Source: Nisaea acidiphila
GTDB lineage: Bacteria > Pseudomonadota > Alphaproteobacteria > Thalassobaculales > Thalassobaculaceae
Assembly: GCF_024662015.1 (NCBI RefSeq)
Contig: NZ_CP102480.1
Coordinates: 2,762,501 to 2,826,500 of the forward strand
DNA length: 64,000 nucleotides
Reading direction: 5' to 3'
The translations under genes and the position numbers were made by a program. The notes under the pieces are model-generated. The model was not told the DNA's origin, did not search any database, and saw nothing but the letters and a program-made list of their open reading frames with translations. Shown here piece by piece: positions 1-8,864 of the stretch. Position 1 is the first letter of the stretch. Each line of letters opens with the position of its first letter.

Positions 1-745
1 GGCGGTTATGAAGGCGACAGCGCAATATCCCGGCGTCTCGGTTTTCGGCTCGACCCAGCTGCTGGACGAGGCGCCGGAGCTGCTCGATGGCGCGGGCGAT
101 CATTACAGCCCGCTCGGACTCGCCTGGCGAGGCGACCGGATGAAGCCGGCTTCGATAATGACGCAGGACGGAGAGGTCATGGGCCCCTGCGCCGCTGCCG
201 GGATTTACCGGCGCGACGCGTTCCGCGCCGTCGGCGGCTTCGCCGAAAGCTTTTTCTGCTACTACGAGGATGTCGATCTGGGGCTCCGCCTGCGTCTCGC
301 CGGCGAGCGCTGTATCCAGCTCGCAGGCGCGCGGGTCCGGCACGTCGCCTCCGCGATCACGGGGCAGAACTCGGATTTCTCGCGCTATCACATCACGCGC
401 AACCGGATCTGGACCTTCCTGCGATGCATGCCGTTCCCTGTCTTCCAGCTCGTACTGCCCCTGCTGTTGGCGCAGCTCACGCTGATCGTCGTGCTGGGCC
501 CGGTGCGCGGCGACGGTCCGGTGCGGCGGCGCGCGATTCGTGACGCCTTCGTGAATTTCCGCACTGTCATGAAGCAGCGGGCGGAGATACAAGGAAACCG
601 GAAAGCAAGCCTCCGCGCGTTTCTCGGCGCGCTGAGCTGGAACCCGGCGAAGCTGTTCGGGGCAAAAGGGGACCGGCGGCCGATACGCCGGGAGAATAAG
701 GCGGGCGCGGTCCCGCCAACCGGGGTGGAGCATGCAGCAGACTAG
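1..745 (+). CDS. Family 2 glycosyltransferase, C-terminal part (5' truncated by window)
   Basis: The reading frame is open from the first bases, so the true start lies upstream of the window; the first internal ATG is at 8. What remains is the second half of a GT2 enzyme. It includes the acceptor-side motif YYEDVDLGLRLR, typical of rhamnosyl- and galactosyl-transferases that build O-antigen or capsule. A hydrophobic stretch follows (VFQLVLPLLLAQLTLIVVLG), suggesting membrane association. The stop codon lies inside the start of the next GT2 gene (14-base overlap), so the two are translationally coupled and probably act on the same glycan. The donor sugar cannot be read from the sequence; rhamnose is plausible because the rml genes are nearby. 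Confidence 0.85.
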   Translation, partial: AVMKATAQYPGVSVFGSTQLLDEAPELLDGAGDHYSPLGLAWRGDRMKPASIMTQDGEVMGPCAAAGIYRRDAFRAVGGFAESFFCYYEDVDLGLRLRLAGERCIQLAGARVRHVASAITGQNSDFSRYHITRNRIWTFLRCMPFPVFQLVLPLLLAQLTLIVVLGPVRGDGPVRRRAIRDAFVNFRTVMKQRAEIQGNRKASLRAFLGALSWNPAKLFGAKGDRRPIRRENKAGAVPPTGVEHAAD

Positions 746-1655
746 CGTTGTCGCGGTCGTTGTTTCCTACAGGCCTGACGAGCGACTGTTCCGCGCGCTG
801 GATGCGCTGGCGCCGCAGGTTGCGCGGATCGTCGTGGTGGATAACGGCTCCGGCGTTGAGACGGTCGACCGGTTGCGCGCCGCGGCGCGCGCGGGTGCGG
901 ACAAGCTGTCGCTGATCCTGAACGAGGAGAATGCGGGCCTTGCCGCCGCGCAGAACCAGGGCATAAGGCAGGCGCTGGACGAGGGCGCGGACTGGGTGCT
1001 GCTGATGGACGACGACAGCATCCCCGGTCCGGAGATGGTCGCGTCCCAGCTCTCCGCGCACGCGGCACATTCCGCGGCGGACAGTATCGGTCTCGTCGCG
1101 CCGCTGATCGGGGACGCGGAAGGCACGCTCAAGGCCCGGGCCTATGTCTCGAAGCATGCCTTCGATTTCCGCCCGGTCCGGTTCGGCGCCGGCGACGTGC
1201 TGGACGACGTCGCCTTCGCCATGGCTTCGGGAAGTCTGATCCGGGCCGATGTGTTCCGCGACGTCGGACTGATGCGCGAGGATTTCTTCGTCGACTATAT
1301 CGATTTCGAGTTCGCCTTCCGCATGCGGCGCGGCGGCTGGAAACTGATCGCGGTCGGCGATGCCCGCCTGCAGCACCGGCTCGGCGAGTTCGAGCAGAAG
1401 ACGCTGTTCGGCCGCCAGTTCTGCTTCAACAGCCATTCGAGCTTTCGCCGCTACCACATCTACCGCAACCGGATGCGGGTCTGGTGGGCGCACGGTTTCC
1501 GTCTGCCGGCCTTCTTCGCCTTCGAGGCGGCCTCCATTGGGATCGATCTCGCCAAGCTGATCCTGCTGGAGGACGACAAGCTTGACAAACTGGGCGCGAT
1601 TGGGCGCGGGGTGATGCACGCGCTGCTCGGAAGGAGCGGAGTGAAGGCGGGTTAG
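732..1655 (+). CDS. Family 2 glycosyltransferase, rhamnosyltransferase-like
   Basis: 307 residues, full length for a WbbL/RfbF-like GT2. The N-terminus has the nucleotide-binding pattern VVSYRPDE...VVVDNGSG. A DDD metal-binding motif follows (LLMDDDSIPGP), then the IDFEFAFRMRRGG acceptor motif. It probably transfers a sugar, possibly rhamnose, from a nucleotide donor to a growing surface polysaccharide at the cytoplasmic face of the membrane. It overlaps the preceding GT2 gene by 14 bases. Its stop overlaps the stop of the convergent cyclase gene by 4 bases. Family assignment is secure; the substrate is inferred only from the nearby rml genes. Confidence 0.88.
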   Translation: MQQTSVVAVVVSYRPDERLFRALDALAPQVARIVVVDNGSGVETVDRLRAAARAGADKLSLILNEENAGLAAAQNQGIRQALDEGADWVLLMDDDSIPGPEMVASQLSAHAAHSAADSIGLVAPLIGDAEGTLKARAYVSKHAFDFRPVRFGAGDVLDDVAFAMASGSLIRADVFRDVGLMREDFFVDYIDFEFAFRMRRGGWKLIAVGDARLQHRLGEFEQKTLFGRQFCFNSHSSFRRYHIYRNRMRVWWAHGFRLPAFFAFEAASIGIDLAKLILLEDDKLDKLGAIGRGVMHALLGRSGVKAG

Positions 1656-2935
1656 CCTTCCGGAACGAACAGCCTCACAGGCTCGCTGACGCCTTTCAGA
1701 CGATATGCGCCGAGATCGCGTAGATCACGCGAGAGAAGGTCTGCGACCGCTTGGGTCAGTAGTAGCGGCCGACCGAGTTCCTTGCAGAGACTCTCGACGC
1801 GCGCGGCCGCGTTGACAGCCGGTCCGATAACCGTGAAGTCGAGACGTTCTGGAGATCCCATATTGCCGAAGAAGACGGAACCGGCGTGAAGCGCGATACC
1901 GGTTTCCAGCGGGCGCCATTCAGGTATTTCCGGGTAAGGATCCGGCGTTGCGACGTTCAGCTCTGCAAGTGCGCTTTGCGCCGTGTTCGCTGCGGTGAGC
2001 GCCGCGTCTGCCGCGGCACTCTTGCTGCTGTAGGTTTGGTAGGGAAACACGGCCAGAAGGCCGTCACCGATGAACTTGAGCACTTCGCCCCGATTGGCGG
2101 TGACCGCGCCGACGAGCTGGTCGAAATAGGCGTTCAGTATCTTCAGCATTGCCGGACCTGGCAGCCGGTCTGCGCGCGCCGTGAAACCACGTAGGTCAGA
2201 GACCCATATAATCGCGTCGATTGGCGCGCCCGAGCCGCGTTTTATTGTGCCCTGCAATACTTGCGCGCCTGCAGCCTGTCCGAGATATGTGTCGAGCACA
2301 TTGCCCGAAATCAGCGTGGCGACATGGCGTTCGACATGAAGCGCGAGAAAGCGGTAAAGCCTTTTAAGCAGGGCCGCTTGCTCTTTGGTGAAGCCACCGT
2401 CCTGTTTAGTCGCGAGAGTTACCGCATTATGCAGGCTTGTCGAGGCTCGGAGCGGCGCGGCTGCATACTCCGTATACCCAGCGCCCGCCAACTCGGCCAA
2501 AAGCGGTGAATCCCCGCGATCTTCCAGCCTATCGACCCGCTTGTAGACCGATTCTCCGAACTCGATTACTCGGAAAATCGGATTGCGCCGATAAGCATCA
2601 GTATTCAGGCTCTCTTCGGCGACCTTGATCTCGTCGCATATTCCGGTTTCGCGATCCCAGTTCCATGCATATCCGAAGACTTGCGGATGCAGCGTGCCGA
2701 CATGCAGGCTCGCCCGGTCTATCGGCAAGCCGGCGGCACCGAGGCGCCATACGAAGGTCTCGAAAAGAGCGAGCATGTCTGAGGCCTCGACCGCATCTCC
2801 CAGCAGCCAATCCTCGAGTCCCGAGAGGGCGCACGGCGCGAACTCATCCTGCCTCCGGCAACTTCGCCTTAGCAGGGTGACAAAGGGCGGATAGATCCGG
2901 CCCGGTGGATCGCCATTGGTAGCAGGCGCGTTCAT
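1652..2935 (-). CDS. Class III adenylate/guanylate cyclase with N-terminal sensory region
   Basis: 427 residues. The C-terminal half is a class III cyclase domain. It has metal-binding aspartates in VSDLRGFT and GDGLLAVF, a lysine before the second (EVLKFIGDG) and an aspartate in RLDFTVIG, a Lys/Asp pair typical of ATP specificity. The transition-state motif VNAAARVESL is also present. It should make cAMP. The N-terminal ~230 residues look like a GAF-type sensor rather than a known catalytic domain, and no membrane segment is visible. The cyclase at 54747-55991 is homologous over its whole length, including the linker before the cyclase domain, so the two are paralogs. Confidence 0.9.
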   Translation of the reverse strand: MNAPATNGDPPGRIYPPFVTLLRRSCRRQDEFAPCALSGLEDWLLGDAVEASDMLALFETFVWRLGAAGLPIDRASLHVGTLHPQVFGYAWNWDRETGICDEIKVAEESLNTDAYRRNPIFRVIEFGESVYKRVDRLEDRGDSPLLAELAGAGYTEYAAAPLRASTSLHNAVTLATKQDGGFTKEQAALLKRLYRFLALHVERHVATLISGNVLDTYLGQAAGAQVLQGTIKRGSGAPIDAIIWVSDLRGFTARADRLPGPAMLKILNAYFDQLVGAVTANRGEVLKFIGDGLLAVFPYQTYSSKSAAADAALTAANTAQSALAELNVATPDPYPEIPEWRPLETGIALHAGSVFFGNMGSPERLDFTVIGPAVNAAARVESLCKELGRPLLLTQAVADLLSRDLRDLGAYRLKGVSEPVRLFVPEG

Positions 2936-2955
2936 CTTGCATGGTAATCATGCTC

Positions 2956-3402
2956 TCAGAAGCCGGACAAGCCCCCCGCAGCCCAGGCGACGATGATGTA
3001 GCGCCCGGTTTTCGCGATCGAGACGAGCAGCAGAAACATCCAGAACGGCTCGCGCAGGATGCCGGCCGCGAAGGTGAGCGGGTCGCCGATGAAGGGTGCC
3101 CAGCTGAGCAGCAGGCTCCATTGCCCGTATTTCCGGTACCAGCCGCAGGCTCGGTCCATCTGTTTCTGCGAGAGCGGAAACCATTTGCGGCCGCTGAAAC
3201 GGTCGACGAAACGGCCGAGCACCCAGTTCACTACCGAGCCGAGCGTGTTGCCGAGCGACGCGACCGCGAGCAGGAGCGGAAGCGAGTAATCCTCCGTCAG
3301 GATCAGGGCGACGAGGCCGATTTCGGACTGCGCGGGGAAAAACGTGGCGGCGGCGAAGGAGATCAGGAAAAGCCCGCCATAGGCGCCGAGTTCGGAAATC
3401 AA
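2956..3402 (-). CDS. YqaA/DedA-like small membrane protein
   Basis: 148 residues, about the usual length of YqaA-family proteins (SNARE-associated/DedA superfamily). Visible features are an N-terminal helix (GGLFLISFAAATFFPAQSE), a glycine-rich segment (ASLGNTLGSVVNWVLGRF), the WAPFIGDPLTFAAGILR re-entrant-type motif and a final hydrophobic helix. The family is thought to move lipids or ions across the inner membrane, but the bacterial YqaA branch has no settled function. It is transcribed from the same strand as the upstream RTX gene, about 66 bases apart; co-transcription is possible but not shown. Confidence 0.82.
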   Translation of the reverse strand: MISELGAYGGLFLISFAAATFFPAQSEIGLVALILTEDYSLPLLLAVASLGNTLGSVVNWVLGRFVDRFSGRKWFPLSQKQMDRACGWYRKYGQWSLLLSWAPFIGDPLTFAAGILREPFWMFLLLVSIAKTGRYIIVAWAAGGLSGF

Positions 3403-3468
3403 TCTGCCTGCCCCGGCTCACATTTCGTCGGGGTCAGTCTAACCATGCATGGGAGATTTGTCTCTCCG

Positions 3469-6117
3469 TCAGGCGAGATCCCACCCTGCGGTGGCCGCCA
3501 GGCCGAGACTGGATTTGGAGACTCCGATCAGCGTGATGGTCCCGCCGTCCGACGTGGTGATCACCGTGTTGCCGCCGCTGTCGGCCGCGCTGTAGGTGAG
3601 GCCGCTCTCAAATGCCAGTGTGTCCTCGCCGGCGGTGAAGTCACTGACCTGGTCGTTACCTCCCTCGAATTCGAAATAGAAGGTATCGGCACCGCTGCCG
3701 CCGACAAGCGTGTCGTCGCCCTTGTTGCCGGCGATGAAATCGTTCCCCTCGCTGCCCGAAACGATATCGTTGCCTTGACCGCCATAGAGCTGGTCGTCGC
3801 CGAGATTGCCGGCGAGGGTGTCTTCACCCTGGTTCCCGTAGACGATGTCGTTGTCCTGGCCGCCGAAGACCGCGTCCTCGTTCTCGCCGCCGAACAATGT
3901 ATCGCCGCCGCGATTGCCGTAGAGCACGTCGTCGTCGTTGTTTCCGAGCACGGTATCGCCATCCTGGCCGCCATAGAGCGTGTCCATGCCGCCGCCGCCG
4001 AAGACGCTGTCCGCGCCCTGGTTGCCGTAGAGGATGTCCTCGCCGTAGCCGGAGCCGATCGTGTCGTCGCCGCCGCCGCCCATCAGCGTGTCGTCCTCGG
4101 CTCCGAGCGAGATGAACTGGCTTGCATCGTCGCCGGTCACGAAATTCTGGCCCGCCCCGCCGCTCACCGTGGCCTGACCGATCACCGAGGCGAACTCGAT
4201 ATTGTCGAGCTGCAGGGTGGTGCCGGAGGGCATCGAGCGAAGGTCAATGACGAAAGCTTCCGATTGCCCGCTGCTGCTGCTGCCGCTGATCACGATCGGA
4301 TCGCCGGATGAGGTCGTGGAGGTCGTGGTCGGGATCAGCGTCCGGATATCGAGCGTCGAGTTCGTCGCCAGCTTGTTCAGATAGGTCTGGGCGCCGCTGA
4401 TCAGCTGGCTCTCGCCGCTTGAATCCCTGCCGTCGATCGCGCTGACGAGAGTTGTTACGGCGTCGGTACCGGTCTGCGCCGAGGCCGGTCCTTCCGAGAG
4501 GATGCTGGTGGATGGCGGCAGTGTCGCGGTCACGACATTGCCGCCGTTTCCGGTATTCTCGACGATCGCCGCACTTCCGGAGCTGGAGCCGCTGTTCGTG
4601 ATGGTGCGGGCGCCGCCGGTCGTATTCTCCGTGGAACTGTCCGACACGGTTACCGAGCCCGAACCCGAGCCGCCTGATCCTGATGCAGCCGGTACGGCCG
4701 TTATGGTCAGAACCGAGTTTCCGCTGCTGACAGAACCGGAAATCTGCAGGTTGGCGGCGGAGCCGGAGAGATTGATGGTCTCGGAGCCGAGGCTGATTGT
4801 GGAGCCGACGGTGTTGCCGTTGAGCGAGGTCGCGAGGCTGGTGTTGCCTGAAACGATGATCTGGTCGCCGGCCGCAAGTCCCGAGATGGTGTCGCCATTG
4901 AATTGCGCCGCGGTCCCGAAATAGGTGTCGTTGCCGCTGCCGCCGACGAGAATATCGGTTCCGTCGCCACCGGCGAGGCTGTCGTCGCCGTCACCCCCCG
5001 AGATCACGTCCGACCCGCCGAGGCCGAAAATCGAGTCGCTGCCCGCTTCGCCGGAGATCGTGTCCGCGCCGCTGCTGCCCGATATGACGTCGTTCCCGCC
5101 GCCGAGCGCATAGTTCTGTGCGGTCGAGGCATGGGCGGTGATCGTGTCGCCGCCCGAGCTTCCGGAAATCGTCTCGACGTTGGAAATCAAGGTGTGCGTA
5201 AAGATGTGGGAACCGCTGCCGAGGGTAAGCACGTCGTTTCCGGCGCCGCCGTCGATGACTTCGGCCAGTCCGGCGGAGGTCGGCAGTTCTCCGGTTGCGA
5301 GGACGAGAAGGTCATCGCCATCGCCGCCGGACATCGTATCGATACCGCTTCCTCCGGAGAGGGTGTCGTTTCCGCTGCCGCCCCTCAGAACGTCGTTTTC
5401 GGCGAAGCCCTGAAGCAGGTCGTTGCCGCCATAGCCTGAGATGAAGTCGACGCCGGATCCTCCGGTGAGCGTCTCATCGGTTGCAACAATCTGATTTCCC
5501 TCGACCAGATTGGAAAGCCGGTGCGGATAGGCTGCCAGAGCCGCGGTATTTATGTGGTTCCGCACTGCCGGCAGCGCTTCCCAGCCCATTGCCCCGCCGA
5601 TTTCGGAATTGGCGCCGTGGACGGTCGCGTTGAGAGAATCCTCGAGAGTTCTGAGGAATGCTCGTCCGATCGCGCCGGCGCCTGCGGCGCAGGCCATCAA
5701 GGTGATCTCCGCATCCTGCGCGAGCGCCGATCGGATCCGCTTCAGGCGCCTCACATCCCGCCTGAGCGCCCGGATGTCGATCTTGCGTCCGCATAGCCGC
5801 AGCATTCCGGTGGAGCCATGCGAGAGCAGGACCAGCTTGCGGGCGCCATGCTCGTGCGCTTCCACGGCCGCTGCGATCGCATCGAACGGATTGCCGACCG
5901 GGGGCAGGTAATGAACGGTTGTTCCCGAGGCCAGCCCGGAAATCAGGATTTCCGGATCGAGGACCTCGTGGTCGATGAAGAAGAGGGTCTGCGCGGCTGT
6001 GTGTTTTGCAATCGGAACGGCAGGAGCGAGCTGGGCGTCGAGCATGGTCTGAACCGGTCCTTTCTGGGGTACAAACCTGGGTGAACTCAGAGTTATCGCC
6101 GTTGTGGCAATAATCAC
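3469..6117 (-). CDS. DUF4347-domain RTX calcium-binding repeat protein
   Basis: 882 residues. Residues ~43-195 form a DUF4347 domain (FFIDHEV...LLSHGSTGMLRLCG...LMACAAG...VHGANSEIGG), often found at the N-terminus of large bacterial surface proteins. Two blocks of RTX nonapeptides (GGSGNDTL-type) follow, at ~220-390 and ~670-840, separated by a Ser/Gly/Thr-rich linker. RTX repeats fold on binding calcium outside the cell and usually mark type I secretion. The C-terminus ends in a hydrophobic segment typical of uncleaved type I signals. No ABC exporter genes are in the window, so the transporter must be elsewhere. Role in adhesion or biofilm is inferred. Confidence 0.85.
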   Translation of the reverse strand: MIIATTAITLSSPRFVPQKGPVQTMLDAQLAPAVPIAKHTAAQTLFFIDHEVLDPEILISGLASGTTVHYLPPVGNPFDAIAAAVEAHEHGARKLVLLSHGSTGMLRLCGRKIDIRALRRDVRRLKRIRSALAQDAEITLMACAAGAGAIGRAFLRTLEDSLNATVHGANSEIGGAMGWEALPAVRNHINTAALAAYPHRLSNLVEGNQIVATDETLTGGSGVDFISGYGGNDLLQGFAENDVLRGGSGNDTLSGGSGIDTMSGGDGDDLLVLATGELPTSAGLAEVIDGGAGNDVLTLGSGSHIFTHTLISNVETISGSSGGDTITAHASTAQNYALGGGNDVISGSSGADTISGEAGSDSIFGLGGSDVISGGDGDDSLAGGDGTDILVGGSGNDTYFGTAAQFNGDTISGLAAGDQIIVSGNTSLATSLNGNTVGSTISLGSETINLSGSAANLQISGSVSSGNSVLTITAVPAASGSGGSGSGSVTVSDSSTENTTGGARTITNSGSSSGSAAIVENTGNGGNVVTATLPPSTSILSEGPASAQTGTDAVTTLVSAIDGRDSSGESQLISGAQTYLNKLATNSTLDIRTLIPTTTSTTSSGDPIVISGSSSSGQSEAFVIDLRSMPSGTTLQLDNIEFASVIGQATVSGGAGQNFVTGDDASQFISLGAEDDTLMGGGGDDTIGSGYGEDILYGNQGADSVFGGGGMDTLYGGQDGDTVLGNNDDDVLYGNRGGDTLFGGENEDAVFGGQDNDIVYGNQGEDTLAGNLGDDQLYGGQGNDIVSGSEGNDFIAGNKGDDTLVGGSGADTFYFEFEGGNDQVSDFTAGEDTLAFESGLTYSAADSGGNTVITTSDGGTITLIGVSKSSLGLAATAGWDLA

Positions 6118-6222
6118 AAATTCACACTAAATTCATATTAAATCAAGTTGGAAATTCGTGTTTTCTGCCTACCCGTGTATGCGGGCTCGACGCTCCGTGC
6201 AATGACTGCGCTTTTGGAAAAT

Positions 6223-7092
6223 TCAAAAAATAGTGCGGATACGGAGCAGCAAAAAACGCGTCCAGAGCGCGATGTTTACTAATAATACCAATGGGTTGGG
6301 CCATCCGCCGAAATGCTTGGAGAAATAAAGAACGCCGCCCCGCGTTTTCTGTTCCTCGATAAACAGGCTCGTCGCCTCGCTGGTGCCCTGCACGTGACTG
6401 GCGGAGAGCGTGGGGTCGAACCAGATACTGCCGCCGGCGGCGCGGACGCGAAAACAGACATCCACGTCTTCCATGTGCAGGAAGTAATCCTCGTCCATGC
6501 CGCCGATGGCCTCGAAGACCTCGCGGCGGAACAGGAGGAAGGAGCCCGAGATACATTCGACCTCTTCGAGGTCCTCCGGCGGGGGCGTGCCGTGCAGGTT
6601 GATTCGCTTGAAACCGAGCCGATGGAGACCGGAGACTTCGACCAGGCAGGTCCAGGGCGTCATCAGGTTGCGCCGGCAGCCGCGCTGCTCGCTGCCGTCG
6701 GGATCTTCGATCCGGACGGTGTAGAGCGAAATGTCCTGCCGACTGGCGAGCCGGTCCATGGCGCCGTCGAGGCTCCCGGGCTTCAAAACGCTGTCGGGGT
6801 TGAGCAGCAGCAGGAACGGGCTCGTCGTACGTGCCGCGCCCATGTTGCAGGCGCGCCCGAAGCCGACATTGCCGTGCCCGGTGAGCAGCGTGAGGCGCTC
6901 TTCGGTTTCTGCAAGCGCCCGGAGCGCCGAGACCATTTCAGCCGGATTGCCGTTATCGACGACGACGATCTCGCGTGCCGACATTTCGCCAAGCACGGAG
7001 CGGATGCACTCCATCAGGCAGGGGCCTGTCCGGTAGCTGACGATGACGACGGCGCAGTCGGGCCGCTCCGTCGGGGGGATGGGGACGCTCAT
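6223..7092 (-). CDS. Family 2 glycosyltransferase
   Basis: 289 residues with the full GT2 fold: VVIVSYRTGP...IVVVDNGNP at the N-terminus, LLLLNPDSVL as the DxD-type metal site (NPDS variant) and DEDYFLHMEDVDVCFRVRAAGG as the acceptor motif. The NPDS form is common in WcaA/WsaD-like rhamnosyl- or glucosyl-transferases. The C-terminus holds a hydrophobic helix (LVLLVNIALWTRFLLL). It is divergent from rfbC, with 121 bases between the start codons, so the two may share a regulatory region. The sugar is unknown; position next to the rml genes suggests a rhamnose-containing glycan. Confidence 0.88.
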   Translation of the reverse strand: MSVPIPPTERPDCAVVIVSYRTGPCLMECIRSVLGEMSAREIVVVDNGNPAEMVSALRALAETEERLTLLTGHGNVGFGRACNMGAARTTSPFLLLLNPDSVLKPGSLDGAMDRLASRQDISLYTVRIEDPDGSEQRGCRRNLMTPWTCLVEVSGLHRLGFKRINLHGTPPPEDLEEVECISGSFLLFRREVFEAIGGMDEDYFLHMEDVDVCFRVRAAGGSIWFDPTLSASHVQGTSEATSLFIEEQKTRGGVLYFSKHFGGWPNPLVLLVNIALWTRFLLLRIRTIF

Positions 7093-7213
7093 GGCCGAGA
7101 TGTGCCACGATTCGCGGGCCGCGCCAAGGGCGCGCCGCTTGCCGCCGTCACGGGCCGCATGCTATAGCCCCGCAGGCCGCAAAGGCCGCGTCAATCCAAG
7201 GGGAGACAGGGCC

Positions 7214-7774
7214 TTGCAGGTCGAGCCGCTAGAGATCACGGACGTCAAGATCATCACGCCGAAAAAGTTCGGCGACCATCGCGGATTTTTCTCCGAGACC
7301 TATAATCGTGACGCCTTCGAGGCCGCCGGTCTCGATCTCGCTTTCGTGCAGGACAACCACTCCTTCTCCGCTCCGAAAGGGACGCTCCGCGGGCTACATT
7401 TCCAGACACCGCCGCACGGCCAGGACAAGCTGCTCCGGGTGATCCGCGGTGCGATTTTCGACGTTGCCGTCGATATCCGCAAAGGCTCGCCGAGCTACGG
7501 TAAATGGGTCGGACGGGTGATCAGCGCCGAGGAATGGAACCAGATTCTGGTGCCGGTCGGTTTCGCGCACGGTTTCTGCACCATCGAGGAAAATACCGAG
7601 GTGCTCTACAAGGTGACCGATATATACGCACCGGACTGTGAGGGCGGTCTTACCTGGAACGACCCGGCGATCGGGATCGACTGGCCGCTCGACGGCGACC
7701 CGATCCTCTCCGCGAAGGACGAGGCCTACCAGCCCTTCGCCGAATTCGACAGCCCGTTCACTTACGAAGCCTGA
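7214..7774 (+). CDS. rfbC: dTDP-4-dehydrorhamnose 3,5-epimerase
   Basis: 186 residues. I choose the TTG at 7214 because a GGGGAGA ribosome site lies just upstream and the protein then begins at the family's usual point (QVEPLEITDVKIITPKKF). An ATG at 7043 in the same frame would add an unrelated 57-residue leader. Conserved features are RGFFSETY, QDNHSFS, GTLRGLHFQ with the catalytic His, and DVAVDIRKGSP. It epimerises C3 and C5 of dTDP-4-keto-6-deoxyglucose, the third step of dTDP-L-rhamnose synthesis. First of four consecutive rml genes. Confidence 0.95.
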   Translation: MQVEPLEITDVKIITPKKFGDHRGFFSETYNRDAFEAAGLDLAFVQDNHSFSAPKGTLRGLHFQTPPHGQDKLLRVIRGAIFDVAVDIRKGSPSYGKWVGRVISAEEWNQILVPVGFAHGFCTIEENTEVLYKVTDIYAPDCEGGLTWNDPAIGIDWPLDGDPILSAKDEAYQPFAEFDSPFTYEA

Positions 7775-7786
7775 GGGATCCCGAGC

Positions 7787-8860
7787 GTGAGCGACATCAA
7801 GACAGTCATCGTCACCGGCGGCGCCGGCTTCATCGGCTCCGCCGTGGTCCGCCACGTGATCGCCGATACCGGCGTCAAGGTGGTCAATCTCGACAAGCTG
7901 ACCTACGCCGCGAACCTCGCTTCGCTGAGCGAGGTCGACGGCTCCGACCGCTATGTCTTCGAGCAGGCCGACATCTGCGACGGCGCGGCACTCGACCGGA
8001 TCTTCGCCAGGCACAAGCCGGACGCGGTGATGCATCTTGCCGCCGAGAGTCATGTCGACCGCTCGATCGACGGCCCGGCCGACTTCATCCAGACCAACAT
8101 CGTCGGCACCTACACGATGCTGGAAGCGGCCCGGAAATACTGGAGCGCGGCGCCGGCGGAGGTGAAGGCGAAGTTCTGCTTCCACCACATCTCGACCGAC
8201 GAGGTTTTCGGCTCGCTCGGCGACGAGGGGCTTTTCACCGAGACCACGGCCTACGATCCGCGCTCGCCCTATTCCGCGAGCAAGGCCTCCTCAGATCACC
8301 TGGTCCGCGCCTGGATGGAGACCTACGGCCTGCCGACCGTGCTTTCCAACTGCTCGAACAATTACGGGCCCTACCATTTCCCGGAAAAGCTCATCCCGCT
8401 GATGATCATCAAGGGGCTCGCGGGCGAGCCGCTGCCGGTCTACGGCAAAGGCGAGAACGTGCGCGACTGGCTCTATGTCGACGATCACGCCCGCGCGCTC
8501 TGGACCGTCTGCTCCAAAGGCGTGCCGGGCGAGAGCTACAACATCGGCGGCAACGAGGAGCGGAAGAACATCGATGTCGTGACCGGCATCTGCTCCCTGC
8601 TGGACGAGCTTGTGCCGCAGCAGGGCGGGAAGAAGTATTCCGAGCAGATCACTTACGTGACCGACCGCCCGGGTCACGATTTCCGCTACGCGATCGATGC
8701 CTCCAAGATCAAGGCCGAGCTCGGCTGGGAGCCGTCGGAGAGCTTCGAGAGCGGGCTCCGGAAGACCGTTCAGTGGTATCTCGACCGCAAGGATTGGTGG
8801 CAGCCGATCCTCGACCGGAAATATTCCGGCCAGCGTCTCGGCACCGGCTCCAAGGGGTAG
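7787..8860 (+). CDS. rfbB: dTDP-glucose 4,6-dehydratase
   Basis: 357 residues from a GTG start, 12 bases after rfbC. An extended short-chain dehydrogenase with [11 protein letters not shown] for NAD binding, [12 protein letters not shown], the STDEVFG segment with the catalytic Thr-Asp-Glu, [10 protein letters not shown] (Tyr-x-x-x-Lys) and [17 protein letters not shown]. These match RmlB closely. It converts dTDP-glucose to dTDP-4-keto-6-deoxyglucose, the second step of dTDP-rhamnose synthesis. It is in an operon with rfbC, rfbD and rfbA. Function is secure. Confidence 0.97.
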   Translation: MSDIKTVIVTGGAGFIGSAVVRHVIADTGVKVVNLDKLTYAANLASLSEVDGSDRYVFEQADICDGAALDRIFARHKPDAVMHLAAESHVDRSIDGPADFIQTNIVGTYTMLEAARKYWSAAPAEVKAKFCFHHISTDEVFGSLGDEGLFTETTAYDPRSPYSASKASSDHLVRAWMETYGLPTVLSNCSNNYGPYHFPEKLIPLMIIKGLAGEPLPVYGKGENVRDWLYVDDHARALWTVCSKGVPGESYNIGGNEERKNIDVVTGICSLLDELVPQQGGKKYSEQITYVTDRPGHDFRYAIDASKIKAELGWEPSESFESGLRKTVQWYLDRKDWWQPILDRKYSGQRLGTGSKG

Positions 8861-8864
8861 GGAC

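Noticed and set aside
2941-4311. Plus-strand open frame of 456 codons with many Ala/Val repeats
   Set aside because: It is the reverse complement of the YqaA and RTX genes; the apparent repeats mirror the RTX nonapeptides.
3500-5460. Apparent tandem repeats, possible CRISPR
   Set aside because: They are coding RTX nonapeptide repeats in one frame, without unique spacers.
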